64,000 nucleotides of DNA, from positions 2,079,101 through 2,143,100 of the forward strand of contig CM024173.1 in the NCBI GenBank assembly GCA_013433145.1, given 5' to 3'. Position 1 is the stretch's first letter. Each line of letters begins with the position of its first letter. This document shows positions 14,301-25,794 of this stretch, piece after piece. The notes beneath the pieces were generated by a model. The model made no database searches. It was given only the letters and a program-made list of their open reading frames with translations, and was not told the DNA's origin. This DNA is from Ascaris suum (Eukaryota; Nematoda; Chromadorea; Rhabditida; Ascarididae). The translations under genes and the position numbers were made by a program.

Positions 14301-14987
14301 CCGACATGGAACTGCACTAAATAATAAATCGATCATCGATGGGACAAGGAGAAGCATGACCGCGAGCACTTTTGTAAGTCTAGCCCTTACTTTGATCGAG
14401 CAGAGAAAAGCGAGCTCAGGTCACATCCGATAGGCAAGTGCGACGCTTGGCCATGTACGTGGGAACTTTGAAAAACAGCTCAGTGAATATAAGCCAGCTA
14501 CTGGATGGCAGGATGCCTGCTACCGAATTGGGCCATCATGTCGTGCGTGCCCTCGTCGAACCTCTCGATTCTTTTGCCCAAGTTGGCTTGGTCCCGCCTT
14601 CCCGTGCATGGGAAGATCATGCTTCTCTTCAGTGGAGCTCGACCATGTTTCTTTACGTATGGTCGAGTTGGCTGCAGCTACTGTTTTTCCACGCTCCATA
14701 TACCATAAAGTGGAAAAAACATGGATAAAAATTATGAAAAGAATTTTTAAAAAGTGATGAGAACAAGAGAAAAAGGAATAAAAGGGAAAGTGGCTATTAA
14801 AGAAAAAAAAGAAAGAAAGAAATTACCCAACATCATGATTCCTTTGGTATTCATCTTCACTGGAACTTGTATCTCCACTATGAGTGATGCAACGCTTCAC
14901 CGCTTTTTTAACGCATCGTTCGGTAGAAGTTGGACTTCCGTTCGATGTAATAGTGTCGTTGAAATCAAGAGGGACTAGTGTTGCCAT
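1907..14987 (-). CDS. mcm-10: MCM10 replication initiation factor (split gene, about 14-15 exons)
   Basis: MCM10 is a DNA-binding scaffold that links the CMG helicase to polymerase alpha at replication origins in the nucleus. Exons read on the minus strand: 14987-14827, 11940-11856, 11145-11038, 10333-10204, 9781-9705, 9051-8837, 7910-7759, 7518-7387, 6901-6863, 6047-5957, 4486-4284, 3449-3333, 3066-2917, 2020-1907. All joins keep phase except 8837 to 7910, so an exon or a different splice site is missing there. Family hallmarks seen: the OB-fold stretch with FGEC and WK motifs, the zinc-finger exon with C-x10-C-x2-H, and the C-terminal CKRC, CRTC and CTQC pairs followed by a GEERKF tail before TGA. 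The listed exons give about 590 codons, shorter than vertebrate MCM10, mainly because the N-terminal region before the OB-fold is brief. The ATG at 14987 follows TTTTGAG, a possible trans-splice or cis acceptor. Identity is judged from remembered family motifs, not a search. Confidence 0.9.
2822..2876. repeat. (AAAT)n tetranucleotide repeat
   Basis: About a dozen AAAT units with a short A-run interruption, in the last mcm-10 intron. Confidence 0.95.
4054..4179 (-). other. Phase-0 open cassette inside an mcm-10 intron
   Basis: Between the exons 4486-4284 and 3449-3333 lies a 42-codon open frame flanked by a strong TTTTACAG acceptor and a GTAGTT donor, both phase 0. It would encode ITIVFVDLGTYHEEVYKD and further hydrophobic residues. 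MCM10 proteins I know are collinear across this point without an insertion, so it is either an alternative exon, an exon of something else, or chance. Inclusion would keep the frame. Confidence 0.35.
4284..6047 (-). CDS. mcm-10: mcm-10 exons before the C-terminal domain
   Basis: Exon 6047-5957 reads RKAINVIRRKGGIEKLDPN, matching the KL-x-KLRAKG-x-L-x-K-x-NPN region that precedes the MCM10 C-terminal domain. It ends phase 1 at GTAAGA. Exon 4486-4284 starts after TTATTAG and encodes a Gly/Ser-rich linker, then KRRFTDDELRAMINRKSTHE, matching the family segment RRREQLAYLESEEFQ followed by KSKH. It ends phase 0 at GTATCA. The intron downstream (4283-3450) contains a separate open cassette. Confidence 0.88.
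7387..7910 (-). CDS. mcm-10: mcm-10 middle-region exons
   Basis: Two exons. 7910-7759 encodes a basic, helical stretch starting QQNLLRNLSNLGTN and ending GILKNR at a weak GTTTGT donor. 7518-7387 encodes AHMFGVKNLLKYYSARAG through FKEFINDQ with a GTAATT donor. They join in phase 0. This region is poorly conserved in the family, so the assignment rests on position, open frames and splice sites. Exon 7387 joins 6901-6863 (13 codons, starting KNTAQ) in phase 0. Confidence 0.75.
8837..9051 (-). CDS. mcm-10: mcm-10 zinc-finger exon
   Basis: The exon reads ASKKDGSTC, then VVNKSQSERCIFHIEK, MARKLAANRGSF and finally FYAGAMVAPQ. This is the MCM10 CCCH zinc finger that packs against the OB-fold. The first cysteine of the finger comes from the preceding exon (9781-9705), which ends in FGFCK. 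The acceptor is TTTTTTTGAG, and the donor is CAAAG then GTACAA, leaving phase 2. The next recognised exon needs a single carried base, so the downstream junction is unresolved. Confidence 0.92.
9981..10062. repeat. (TA)n microsatellite
   Basis: Uninterrupted TA dinucleotide run of about 80 bp, inside an mcm-10 intron (between exons 10333-10204 and 9781-9705). Confidence 0.98.
10204..11940 (-). CDS. mcm-10: mcm-10 exons coding the OB-fold
   Basis: Three exons (11940-11856, 11145-11038, 10333-10204) encode the start of the MCM10 internal domain. The first carries PKVSS and EKIRLSRLKPGM, matching the segment just before the OB-fold. The second carries GQWVTMGVVVDKS and MIWRVGDL, the first beta strands. 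The third carries VKLLLFGECLKEHWK, the strand and helix that in the family contact single-stranded DNA. Joins are phase 0, phase 0 and phase 1. Donors are GTGAGT, GTTTCT and GTGATG. A (TA)n array sits in the intron after the first of these exons. Confidence 0.9.
11233..11315. repeat. (TA)n microsatellite
   Basis: TA run of about 80 bp, inside the mcm-10 intron between exons 11940-11856 and 11145-11038, ending under 90 bp from the 11145 acceptor. Confidence 0.98.
12740..12847 (-). other. Possible cassette exon in mcm-10 intron 1
   Basis: A 108-nt segment with a TTTTGCAG acceptor and a GTTTAT donor. In one frame it reads KFEGKSSVESISQRCDLQKK and on to DSVA, a natural-looking helical peptide; in the frame the flanking exons would impose it is also open and very basic. 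Its length is a multiple of three, so inclusion would not disturb downstream sequence. Not needed for an in-phase model. Confidence 0.3.
13016..13200. repeat. Purine-rich degenerate minisatellite
   Basis: GA-rich tract with repeated CC(A/G)ATGAGGAAG-like cores spaced roughly 30 bp apart (visible near 13070, 13110, 13132, with a related GGTGAG copy near 13050 and 13180). It lies in mcm-10 intron 1. The strong purine asymmetry makes the complementary strand read as Ser/Leu-rich spurious ORFs. Confidence 0.75.
13680..14780. other. GC-richer intronic block, probable mobile-element remnant
   Basis: This part of mcm-10 intron 1 is clearly GC-richer than its surroundings. It has open frames on both strands, for example 14438-14728 plus, with no splice structure that fits the host gene. 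One frame reads STEEKHDLPMHGKAG on the minus strand before a stop. I see no catalytic motif. Insertion of a repeat is the simplest reading. Confidence 0.35.
14827..14987 (-). CDS. mcm-10: mcm-10 first coding exon
   Basis: ATG at 14987-14985 opens 53 codons beginning MATLVPLDF and running into an acidic, serine-rich stretch (SGDTSSSEDE). It ends in phase 2 at a GTAATT donor. The next confidently identified exon (11940-11856) starts with one base, so the two join in frame as Gly-Asn. The 2.9 kb intron between them is the longest in the gene, so small extra exons cannot be excluded. A TTTTGAG acceptor lies two bases before the ATG. Confidence 0.7.
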
Positions 14988-15039
14988 ACCTCAAAACTTA
15001 TGTTAATATTCCAGCTGATATATATTTAACAATCAACGA

Positions 15040-15200
15040 TTCGTTGGCCAAAAACGGCCGCGCGAAACACCGCAAACAAGGTGCGATGAACCACTTGTAC
15101 GGCTGTATGGTTGATGTTGAAAGCATAAGAGGCGCAAAACAGGAGCGAATGAAACTCGACAGATTCACACCGACCGTTGGCAAATAGATGGATCACCAGG
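15040..15200. repeat. Dispersed repeat copy 1
   Basis: Shares several blocks in the same order with 25795-25965: GAACCACT.GTACGGC, GAATG.A.CT.GACAGA, CCGACC.TTGGC.AAT and GGT.ATCAGGTGA or GGTGGTCAGGTGAA. It lies immediately upstream of the mcm-10 start codon. Element class unknown. Confidence 0.7.
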
Positions 15201-17718
15201 TGATCAGGTGATTTGTTAGCGTTGCTTTATATTTTAACGTGAGCAATTCCAGACTAGATAATAAAAAACTTCATAGACAGCTTCAACTTTCGATAAGCTT
15301 AATTAGAACGCTTTTAAGAAGCTATAATTGTTGAATATGGTGTACTAAATTACAGCAACTAAGTCAAATTTTCGAAAAAGTTGAAAACAGTTAAAAACAC
15401 TATCCAGCATTTGAGTGCATAGAATTAAATAAGGGAATCGAGGAGTGAACGTCGACTACGATGTAACTTCATTCGAGCCCTAGAAGTGATTTAAGCACGA
15501 TACGTTCTAAGGCGATGCCCACATTGGCGGTACTAAGGATGATATAACCTACATATTCCATGCCATAATAGTGTTAACAAATTTGAAAATTGTTTTCATG
15601 TCAGATAAAATTACGCTGTTCTTACTTCATTTCTAGTACGCGCTTATTAGATTCGCAAATGAGAAAGTAAGGAAAAGTTTTTTGCATAATCATCGAGTAT
15701 CACCACTGAACGTGATTAGATCAGCAATCGTATTCATAACGATAGTTGATAAGCTATCACTAAGAAGCACAACAACTTGCCTATGCTTGCATCTCGCTTT
15801 CATGTTCGAATTCTTCCTCTCCCTTCCCTTCCCTCTAATCCACCTTCCCCATCTCACATTCTTGCCCAATGTGCAAAAGCATCCATCGAATCGACTTTGA
15901 CTGAAAAGAAATACGGCGAAATGAATCCACAAAATCGTGGAATTGCCCACTCGTCTCACTATCGTGTGGCGAATGAGCCATATGAGAGAAACGCCATAAA
16001 AGCTAAAATTTTCAAATCTTCGCGCTTCGTGCGTTCTTTTTGAGGTCATTTTATTTGAACCTATTGGAAGGAATATATTACCAGCACTTTGTTTTTAGTA
16101 ATGCTTTTATGTGTTCACAAACGCGTATGTGAATACATCGATTGCAAACACTAGAAATACCTGTAAGGTGGACCAGCTGGCTATAGATTAGACAAGGATA
16201 GTACGCCGTGCAAGGTAAATCAAAGAAGGCAAGGAACATATAGTCAGGTCAAACGACTGCCCAGCATGTATCGTGAGTCTAGTATGAGGCAGAATCGAGG
16301 AGATGTGGTCCTGTTGGGAAGATGTAAACGAAGTTGATGTGGTCCTGTATTCATTCCAGCTGTAAGGCACAGTGGACCTACGTGTGGCCGTGGAAGCACG
16401 TGAGGAGATCGGCGGCAGTTTGGAGTTCACTTCACCGTTTCCGACTACGTTATCGTGCCGGCGATTGAAGCCATCCTTATGACGAACGCCTACACGTTTG
16501 TCACCTTACTGCATAAGTGTGACAAACTGTTCGATCTCACACCGATGTCGTCTCGCAATTTACTCGACCGCATATCGACAAAAGATGCAGATCCTCAACG
16601 AGACTTCGACTATTCGACGAGTCAAGGGGAGCTCACCCTTACAAATAAAATTTCAAGAATGTAATAGTGGATAGAAATCGAGCGCATTTTCTTGAAAGCG
16701 GCCTGATCGCTGTCGAACATCATCGATTTGCATATTCAAGCATAGAATTCTGACTTTTCCGAGGAGAAAGTTTAGACGTGCTTTATCCTTCTTACCTCCC
16801 CCCCCCCCCCTCTCTTCCACTCCGTAAAATCAGGAAAAAAAACCACGCTCTCTCTCTCTCTCTCTCTCTCAAAAAAAAAAAACACGTTCTTAGATCCAAT
16901 TAGTCTCAAAACTTCTATTCGGGGAATTTCGCAAAAATCATTGTAACTTATCTATATATGCATTGGACCGTACAAATTGAGTAGCGAAACTCGTGAATGT
17001 CAACATTATTGATAATTGAAGAAAAACCTATTCGATATATGCGAACTTGAAAACTACGAATAATAATAATGAAAAAATTCGATAAAAATATTGATGAAAG
17101 AAATTTTTTAAAGAATGAAATGAAAAAAAAAAAAAGAAAGAAGATCTGAATATTTCTAAATGTGATAATTTTCCATAAACGTATAACGATATTTGCATAT
17201 ATAAAAAAAATTTGCATACAAATTTGATTACTTTTTCACTTGGCTTTGAAATTGTTCGTTGGGTTGATGTACGATGATATTTTAGCTGAAATCAAAAATA
17301 ATGAACTCATTTTAATGATTGTAACGAATTTCCTATAAAATACAATTTATTGCTCATATATATAGTGAAAAAAAAATTTAAAATTTTCATTTTTTTTTTA
17401 ATTTATGAATTTCCTCTCATAGAATAAAAACGGAAAATGCTTTAGCTATCAATATATTTGCATAGACTATCAGCTAAATAAATGGAACATAAGATTTGCG
17501 CAGTTTGAGTTGTGTGACATATCAAAAGTGTTTCAATTATCCAATCATTTGACCATGTCTATGCAACAACTTTATGCAATAATAAAACTTTTTTTTTTTA
17601 AAGTGGTTCAACGCTTAACGAATGATTTATAATAATTCTTCATATACAAAATAATACAAATATATACAATAGAACAAAAAAAAAATCAGAGAATTGCTTT
17701 GGAATATATTCTATTAGA
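15200..17718. other. Region between mcm-10 and the F-box gene
   Basis: Contains overlapping open frames on both strands at 15690-16049 and 16188-16664, GC-richer than background, none with a domain or convincing splice sites. The minus frame 15690-16049 (119 codons) is the longest but shows no motif. The rest is simple sequence and AT-rich spacer. Confidence 0.4.
16798..16870. repeat. Poly-C run followed by (CT)n
   Basis: A run of about 13 C, then after 37 bp a CT dinucleotide run of about 23 bp (16848-16870). Simple repeats in intergenic DNA. Confidence 0.95.
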
Positions 17719-20700
17719 TCATGTATCAATAACATAGACCGCAACTCGTTTCTTCGACTGTAATAGCGGACCGATCCATGCCATATCAACACCGTCGTTA
17801 CGTTTAAACAGTAAATCGACACAATGAATCGCTGTATTACGTACAATATCCTCACAGATCAATGGTAATTGCATCGCTAATGAACGTGCATCGAGACCAC
17901 CATACGAAAGATTCAATACCAGTCGACTGGCTTAACATTTTACTTCATAGCTTTAAACGATACTATACACAATATATAAAACAATTTTGAAGAAATTTCT
18001 AAGCTCACTGATAAAGTAAGCGAAATAGATAATATCAAATATATAAAGGTGAAAATCAAGACTAAAGATAAATACGACGCTTAAAAAACAATTATCACTC
18101 GAAACTTATCAATGATATCACTGAGATATAAAGTGAGCAAATCAATGCAAAAACTCACCAGTAGTGGAATTTTTTTTTTCGTTCCAGTCAACTATAGCTA
18201 ACTGTGCCATCTCTTTTTCGGCCATTGATAAATATGTTAATTCCACTCTAGAAAAACTAATGAATTGCTCGAACATATCTCTCGTACTAAAGCAATAAAT
18301 GCATTTAGCGCTTATTAAAAAAAAAAAAGAATTTGAATATTTAAATTATTTAAATTATCCTACAATTGCGACAACAATAAATATGCAAATCACAATCAAT
18401 CACAAAAATTTCTCTAATTTCCTCCCAAAGAAATTATTTACCTGCAATTTCGTGTAAAGCGATATGTATCCGAAATGCCGTATTCAAAATATATACATGA
18501 ATAGTGAATACCTGAACAAAAAAAAAAAAAATTCATTTGATTATGATTAATCGGCGATATAATTGATCATATTCTATGGGTAAAAGTTATGGATTTTCAA
18601 TCGCTTCCATAAATAAAATTATGTCATTAAATTAGGCAACAGATTTTTTCTAACATAATAGTAATTTCAACTATTCATTAAAAAAACATACAATCCGATT
18701 GCATGATTTCATTCGTGATTTCGTGATAAAGCAATAGTGTCATTGATAGGATTCAGGTTCAAATCCTAACAAAGGCAAAGCTTTTCTAAATCCTCCAATC
18801 GTTCGCCAACCTAATCTGAGCCTTGCTATGACGTTCTAATGTGATACGATTATACGCTGTAACAGTAGTATAAGTTGAGAAGTGTATACATATTGCTGGC
18901 AGTTTTTCACTATAAAAAGGTCAACGAAGAATTTTATCATAGCCAAACACTTATGCAAAAAATTTAGCTAATTCATTTTCAAGTTTGAATGTGCGTTTGA
19001 TGGTAAACTTCTCTAGCAGATAAAATCCAACAAAATCCAAATTCGATTAACAAATATTGAAAAATAAAAATATAAAGTGCTGGATGTGCTAAAATCCCTT
19101 TTATTAGCAATGAAATTTAAAACTAGAGACTCGTTAATGGAAAGGGGAAGGCCAGGTGGGGGGGGGGGGGGGGGAGGGAGGAAGGGAGAGGAAGTGAGTA
19201 AAAGCAATAGAGATTGGTTGGGACATATATACCTCAATGTCTTTCTAAGCATAGCCTTCTATATGCAACGCTTCTAACCATTTTGAAAATGCTTGGCAAT
19301 TTCAAGCTCTTCAATAATATATGCCTAAACTGCCTATATTCATCGCTGAACATATTCGATAAATACAAATGAGAAATGAGCAGAAAATTCGGTATTAAAT
19401 ATAGGTAATAAAAGTATGAGAGTTTAAATTTTAAGAAGGAGGTCGTTTTCTCTTACTCTTTATGTATAAAAAATTACCCGTGCAATATAAACCTATATCA
19501 CATTTTTGTGATGAACAGCCTGCCATTTGCGCCATCTCTACAATGCACACTTTTGATTTGCACAAATTAATATTTTCGAAGAAATTTTTTTTCAATACAA
19601 AAAAAGGCGGGGGGGGGGGGGGAAAAAAGGAAACCATAAAAGAATTTTTGCCGAAATTCAACGATATTTAATTAAGAATATTATAATATTTCATTGTGAA
19701 TTTTTAAAAAATTTATTCAATTTTTTACCTCATAAAAAAATTTTAAAAATTTTGAATTTTCACTTATTGTGGCAAATAAATTTTCAGCCAAAAAAAAAAT
19801 TCTTTTTATAGTTTGAACGAGTAAAATATTTTCAAAGAAACTTACATCGAAACAGTAATGTAATCGATATCGTGCATATGATTGATATTTTTTGTTGCTT
19901 CGTTTCTTCGATGTCGATTCAATGCGTTCATTGATATCGAAAAAAAGTGGACCAATTTCTGCGCGTAAATAAATAAAATCATTTCAAATGCTATATTTAC
20001 GTTTGAGGTGTAAAATATACATTAAAGTAGGCAAAGACCTTTTCTTTTATGGATTTCATTCTTTCTTTATTGCAAAGTACCATAAAACGTTCCCATAATT
20101 GAGATTTCTCATATTTTTCACCACTCGCCTTCCCCACACCCCTCCTCCTCCATCTTCCATTTTCAGTTTTTTACCTTGAAGCGTACCTTCAACGATAAAG
20201 CTCCCAATATATAAAGCCTTTAGAGCATATTAGATATTCAACAAATTTCAATGCACTTCGAAGATCCAATTGATCCCTCAAAACAAAACAAAACAAAAAA
20301 AAAAAAAAAACATTCCACTCTATGATTTGGTTCTTTGAAACGTCTCACAGCTTCGAATAAAACTTTCCACGAATTATAAATAAAAGAAACCCGTCTCTCT
20401 TCAAAATAATATTCCTACATTTTAGGCCTCTACTCGAAAATATAAAGTACATCGATGCATTCATGACAATATATATTCATATGATTTAAAAAAAAACATC
20501 GATATAAGAAATAATGAGAAGTAAGAAAAAACCTACTGGCGAAACACTTTCAAAGAGAAATATATTATGTAATAAATTTCGAAAAAAAAAAACACTGAAA
20601 GAAATTCTAATGAAGGCAAAATAAACTAAATGAATATTGTGCCGCTAAGTTTGTTCTCTTGTAGTGAATGGGATGATGAGCTGCAGACACTCGCAAATTT

Positions 20701-22622
20701 GCATCTTTCATCCAACAAAAAAAAAACAGCATCACCGATATGCAAATTTTTATCTAACTGATATATTGAATCTCTTATTTCTCCTCTTATCTTGATCTCG
20801 TTTTCTTTTTTTTTTTGCGCACTCTTATAGATTTACATACATGAAATGCATTATGGCTTCATCGTTGTATGTGCATGTACGTCTGTGTTTGTCTGCTTGT
20901 CTAATATTTTCAGCTTTGGAATCACTTCAGCTGTAAAATCTGATAGGTCTAACGCACATCATAGGACGACTATCTCTACCTCAGAACGACCAATTTCATT
21001 AGCAATTAAATTGATGTGTATAATTCGAAATGATATTTATAGTCACTTAAATGTGTCGATTCATCGACACATTATTTTCCAATTCATTTTTTTCCTATAT
21101 TTTTTCCTATATTTTCCAATTCATCGAAATTTCACTTCATATCGATCGAATGTTGAAAACAACAAATCATTTTCTAAAGGATTTGCAGGAATGCTTGGAT
21201 CAATTGAAATATGAATTCACTAAGTCGTAGATTTTATTTTATTAATTCGATGACCGAATCTACTTAAAAAGCACATATCATACAAATTCCTCCAATGCAT
21301 TTTTTTTTTCTAATTTTTCCACTCATCTCTTATTTACTTAGGGATGAATAGAATATTTCTCTACGTTACATTTCAAAAGTGTAAACAACTACAAGCATAA
21401 CGCGTTATTTGCACCTGAATTACCTGAAAACTAAAATGACCACTACATTGGAGATTAAAATATACGGCTATCTTCCTCTATTGTATACCTATATTATGCA
21501 GACGTACTTTCAAGGTAGGCACAGGTAATATAATAATAAAAATTGAAATTGTTCGTATAAAATATGAACGTAGTAAAAAAAAACCTTTTAGAGGTGAACG
21601 TCTTCTTAACTCGGATTCGAGTCGATCGTTTGTTATTCCATAGCGAACGATGATCTGTTTGCGTCGTATCCTTGGAAGACGATTTCTTCTCAAATAGACC
21701 GCATTACGCCATGATCGACATACATCCCATAGGGTAGGTATTACCTCGGCGGGTAACTCTCTGAAGATTCTCTCCAATAGATCAACCGGTAATAATACCG
21801 CCGGAACGCATGACTGAAATCACGACATATTTCTTACGGAATTTTTAATTCCTATTAAGTTATTGCCTATTCAAGAGGTTGTTTCCATTAAACGTCCTCA
21901 ATAAACCGTAATTACGAAGAGTTTTTTTTCTTTTTTTGGAAAATTGAATGAAATTCTTAGTAAATCATAGTTAAACAACGATGAAAATCCTTATGGGATC
22001 GACCGTCAAAATAGCGGAAATCTATATCTACGGGATTTGAAATAAAAAATCACAATTTATTTTCATGTTTTAATTTTCATTTAATAAACAATTTTTTGTT
22101 TATTTCGAAGATGACCGAACAGATATAATAATTTAGAAATGAATTTATACGAAGAAATTGAAAAATGACAAGAAAATGCAATGAAGCGTTTCATCGAAAC
22201 TATCACGGAAAAAAAATATTCGTAAAGAAATAAATATATTTTCCACGTGAAAATATGAAAAAAAAATTTTTTTTTAGAAAATTGAATAAAATTTTTATTA
22301 TTTTCCAACTATATAGATCGTAAATATATTAATATACTCTAATTAAACCATATTTGTAAAATTTAATTAATTCTAGAAGGTAAATTGTCTGATATTTTAT
22401 TGTTAGAGAAGTAAGAGTAAATTATGCAAATCGAAAAATATATATGAAAGAAATTCGATAAAAAATAATTAAAAAAAAAGAAAGATGTTGACGCTAATAT
22501 TAAACGTACATTGAAATCCTCTTCGATGTATTTTACATTGCGTTCTTTTCTAAGTGATCGTAATAACGATCGCATTCGCATAAACATTGGCAATTTCATC
22601 GTCGAGCAATTCGCTCTTTTCT
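17719..22622 (-). CDS. F-box domain protein (split gene, 5' end not resolved)
   Basis: F-box proteins are substrate-receptor subunits of SCF ubiquitin ligases; the F-box binds Skp1. Exons read: 22622-22510, 21813-21585, 18511-18442, 18247-18159 and 17930-17719 (stop). The second exon holds the F-box: LLPVDLLERIFRELPAEVI, then LWDVCRSWRNAV, the expected LP-DLL-I-F-LP and VC-SWR pattern. Downstream exons read CIYFEYGISDTYRFTRNC, VELTYLSMAEKEMAQLAIV and a last exon with NLSYGGLDARSLAMQLPLI, CVDLLFKRNDGVDMAWIG and VAVYVIDT before the stop. Direct joining 21585 to 18511 is in phase (Lys-Gly-Ile). The acceptor of the last exon is a weak TTAAG chosen for phase; CCAG four bases on would shift frame. 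The first exon begins mid-frame, so more 5' exons are likely. No closer family assigned. Confidence 0.7.
19157..19174. repeat. Poly-G run
   Basis: About 16 consecutive G within a short purine-rich stretch, in an F-box gene intron. Similar homopolymer runs: poly-G near 19608-19622 and 24643-24661, poly-C near 23189-23201 and 27556-27569. Confidence 0.95.
19846..19958 (-). other. Exon-like segment of the F-box gene that breaks the frame
   Basis: Flanked by a GCGCAG acceptor and a near-consensus GTAAGT donor. After the F-box exon (phase 1) it reads IGPLFFDINERIEST and on to ARYRLHYCFD. It is 113 nt long, so inclusion shifts the next exon (18511-18442) into a frame that runs into TAA soon after the following junction. 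Either a further exon of 3n+1 nt restores the frame, or this is an alternative exon that would trigger decay of the message. Confidence 0.5.
21585..21813 (-). CDS. Exon carrying the F-box motif
   Basis: Acceptor ATTTCAG at 21814-21816, phase 0; donor AAAAG then GTTTTT, phase 1. The F-box covers roughly residues 6 to 45 of the exon. It is followed by a very basic stretch (RRNRLPRIRRKQIIVRYG). The preceding exon 22622-22510 joins in phase 0 through a GTACGT donor and ends KERNVKYIEEDFN. Confidence 0.82.
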
Positions 22623-25600
22623 CTGCAAAAAAAAAAAAATTTCTAAACAACTGTTCTTTATTCGCTATTTTTCAATTTAAAAATCACAAAGCAAACGAAA
22701 ATAAGAGCGAATTATGAAATTGTGAGACTTATTTGTTATTTGAAGTAGTGAAATACTATAAATGTCAATTAAATGAAAGTAAAATAAACAAATAATAGTA
22801 AATAATAAGTAATAATGAGTATGTGAATATGCAAATTTGCAAAGATGCATAAAATTGAAGTGTCAGAAGAGATAAATTTCCAGTCACGAATATTAAATCT
22901 TGCGGAACTTTTTCATATTTTGAACGCACATAAGAGCGATTGTTGAGTGACGTGAGGTGAGCGGATTTATGGAGGCGTACGAAAGGATTCGTTGCATATA
23001 TTTATGCATAACATTAATATTTTAATAAGTGGGAACATCGGCGGCTGTATGAGTCTCTCTCTTCAGTGGTACCTGATCATCTCATCCTTCCCATATTTCT
23101 TGAAGAAATAGAGTCTTTTTTAAATATTATGTATGCAGTCTTGAGGCAAGTGGCGAACGATGAATATCACATTACTATACCCCTTAACCCCCCCCCCCCC
23201 CATCATTCACTTTCATGTTCACTAAATGTTCGAGATATGCTCATTTAGGTTCTCGAAAGAAAAAGGTTTGAGATTTGGAAATAAACTTTATGTAAGAAAC
23301 TCCCTCAAAGTATTTTATTTATTTCCAAAAACCGCTAAATAACTTTATGAGTAATCGAAAGTATTTTAAAATACAGACAAACTACAACATAATCGAACGT
23401 TTATTGCAATAGAACACGAAAATTGTGAAAATTGATAGTGAATGAAAAATTCATTAATGCAATAATTTAATCGCAAAAATAAGCAGCAAAAATACTATAG
23501 CATACAATCGAAATTAATTGCTTAATAAATATATTATTGCAAAAATGATATTATATTTTCCTCAATAAATATTTTGCAATAAAAACAACATAAACAATTA
23601 ATTTTGTGGAATTTATTTGATTAAGTCAAAATATTTCATGAGTAAATAATTCAATTTTTACAATATTCATTGCTTTACTTTTATTTAATAGAAGGAGATA
23701 TACCAATGATCTTATTTTAATTTCTAAATGAACATATTTTCATATTTTCATCGCCCGCTTAAGGTATAGCTCTACATCGAATCATCTCTTCACAAGTATC
23801 ATATATTTAAAAAAAGCGATAATACCGGTTGGTTGCTTTAGTTGTGGCATTCCAATTCCTTGCTATCAATTATATTAACTAGTAGAAGGAAACTTATACC
23901 AAAAACTTACTAGTAACCAAAAAAAGGTTTCTAAATTTCCTTACTTCTTCAAAAAATCTCACCAACTTAGCAATTATACGGCGATCATTAGTTGAATAGA
24001 CAAGGAAAGAGGAGGAAAGAGTGAGGAGAGGTGACGAGGAGGGAGAAAAGTACCAATAAACAGTCGCCTCAATTCTGCTTTATTAGATACAACGAAAACA
24101 TCAAATAGAGTTCTAAATGATCGAGAAATACAAAAGACATTTGATATAAGACAATTACAAAAATTCGTTCAAAGTATTATTATCATCGATCTATGCGAGT
24201 CGAAAGCCGTTGCCGATCGCGTTGTTAGTGCAATCCTTATGTTGATCTAGTTTCCAGCTTATGCAAATTACAAAAAAAAAACAACATCGCATCATGTCGA
24301 CGACAAATTCCCACATAGGAAAAATTTTTTCGTTTATTGTAGAAAATTCGTTGAAGTGTTAATTTTCATTTTCATCGCCTATTGCATATTATTGCAAAAT
24401 GTTTTGCAAAATTAGACAAAAATTTTGCATATTATTGCAAAATATAGCAGAGAAAAAAAATGTTATGAAAAATTATCGATGAAAATATATTTCATTGCAA
24501 AAATATTTTCAGCTAGTCGTTTCGTTCGATATCGAAGAAATATTAGTCAAACAAGAAAATCTGGAAGAAAAAGAGTTGATTCATAGAAAAAGGAATGCTA
24601 TTGGCTTCTAATTGAAACTTTATTTTCATAATTGAAAATGGCGGGGGGGGGGGGAGGGGGGAAAGAAGATAACGGACGTAAAAATTTATCTCAGATTTTC
24701 TTAGTTAACGTGCTAGGAGAATAGCGATGATTAAATATTTCAACAAAATGAGTGAAATTTACAGCAAAGTTAAGCATAGATGTCAAAACCACCAACAATA
24801 AACCAGTTATCACCTCAACAGGATAGTAACGATAGCATAGTTATCATCTCAAATATCGGTAGTTACCAACCATAAATGGATGGGATATATTTGGAGGGAT
24901 GCAGGAAGGAGAGGGTAGAGATAAAAGGATACGGAAGCAGCACTGACGGAAATAAATATTTAACGCACCAAATAAATAAACGCCAACAAATACAAATGTT
25001 TAAGTACAGATAGAAAAATGCTGATCATATGATTTGTAAATGCAAATTTATTCATAAAAGTACAAAAAAAACTGAAATAGATCAGGATGAAAGCAATGAA
25101 ATTATTCATATCACTATAATATAATCATAAGGCTAGACCAAGTGATAAGCCGCTCAAAAAGGACACATCCAGAAAGGGAATAAATCAAAATTAGTGACAG
25201 CCGATTGTTTTCGGATGCATGTTCAATAAATATCGATTGATGTTACATTAAGTGGCTAGTTCAATTCTAGAACACCTTTTCAACCAGATATCTTCGTACT
25301 GTTGTCTACAATAATCTCTTTGATAAGTGAACGCTCACCCTTAAATAAGTATGTGAATATTTGCCGAAAAAATTACTCCACAATTTATTCGAAGTTATTT
25401 TTTAAGGGTCACGGCAAATGAGACAAATATAAGTTAGATAATCGACTGTAAAACAAATATAAACCGAAGAATTACCAATTGTGAAGTTAGGTATTTAAGC
25501 ATTAAACGATTAGAAATTGAATTTCGCGTCTATCGTTTGCATAAATATTTTCGACAATTTTTGATGAGGACTCAAAATAGCCGCTGCTGTCACGATTCTC

Positions 25601-25794
25601 TCAACTGTTGCATATTTTTCGTTGCGATCACATGCATGATTTAATTCGCTAGCTACCGTTTCAATTATTCATTCAAAAATAGGTAACTTTCTCGCTTCTC
25701 CGCATCTCATATCTCATGCGCAACGTTTTTGCAATTTAAACTCACCTATAAGTACAAGCTATATGTCGCCTAATAGGACTGCATACATACGATT

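Noticed and set aside
18700..18785. tRNA-like T-arm sequence GGTTCAAATCC
   Set aside because: The surrounding sequence does not form a convincing acceptor stem or A box, and the T stem pairs poorly.
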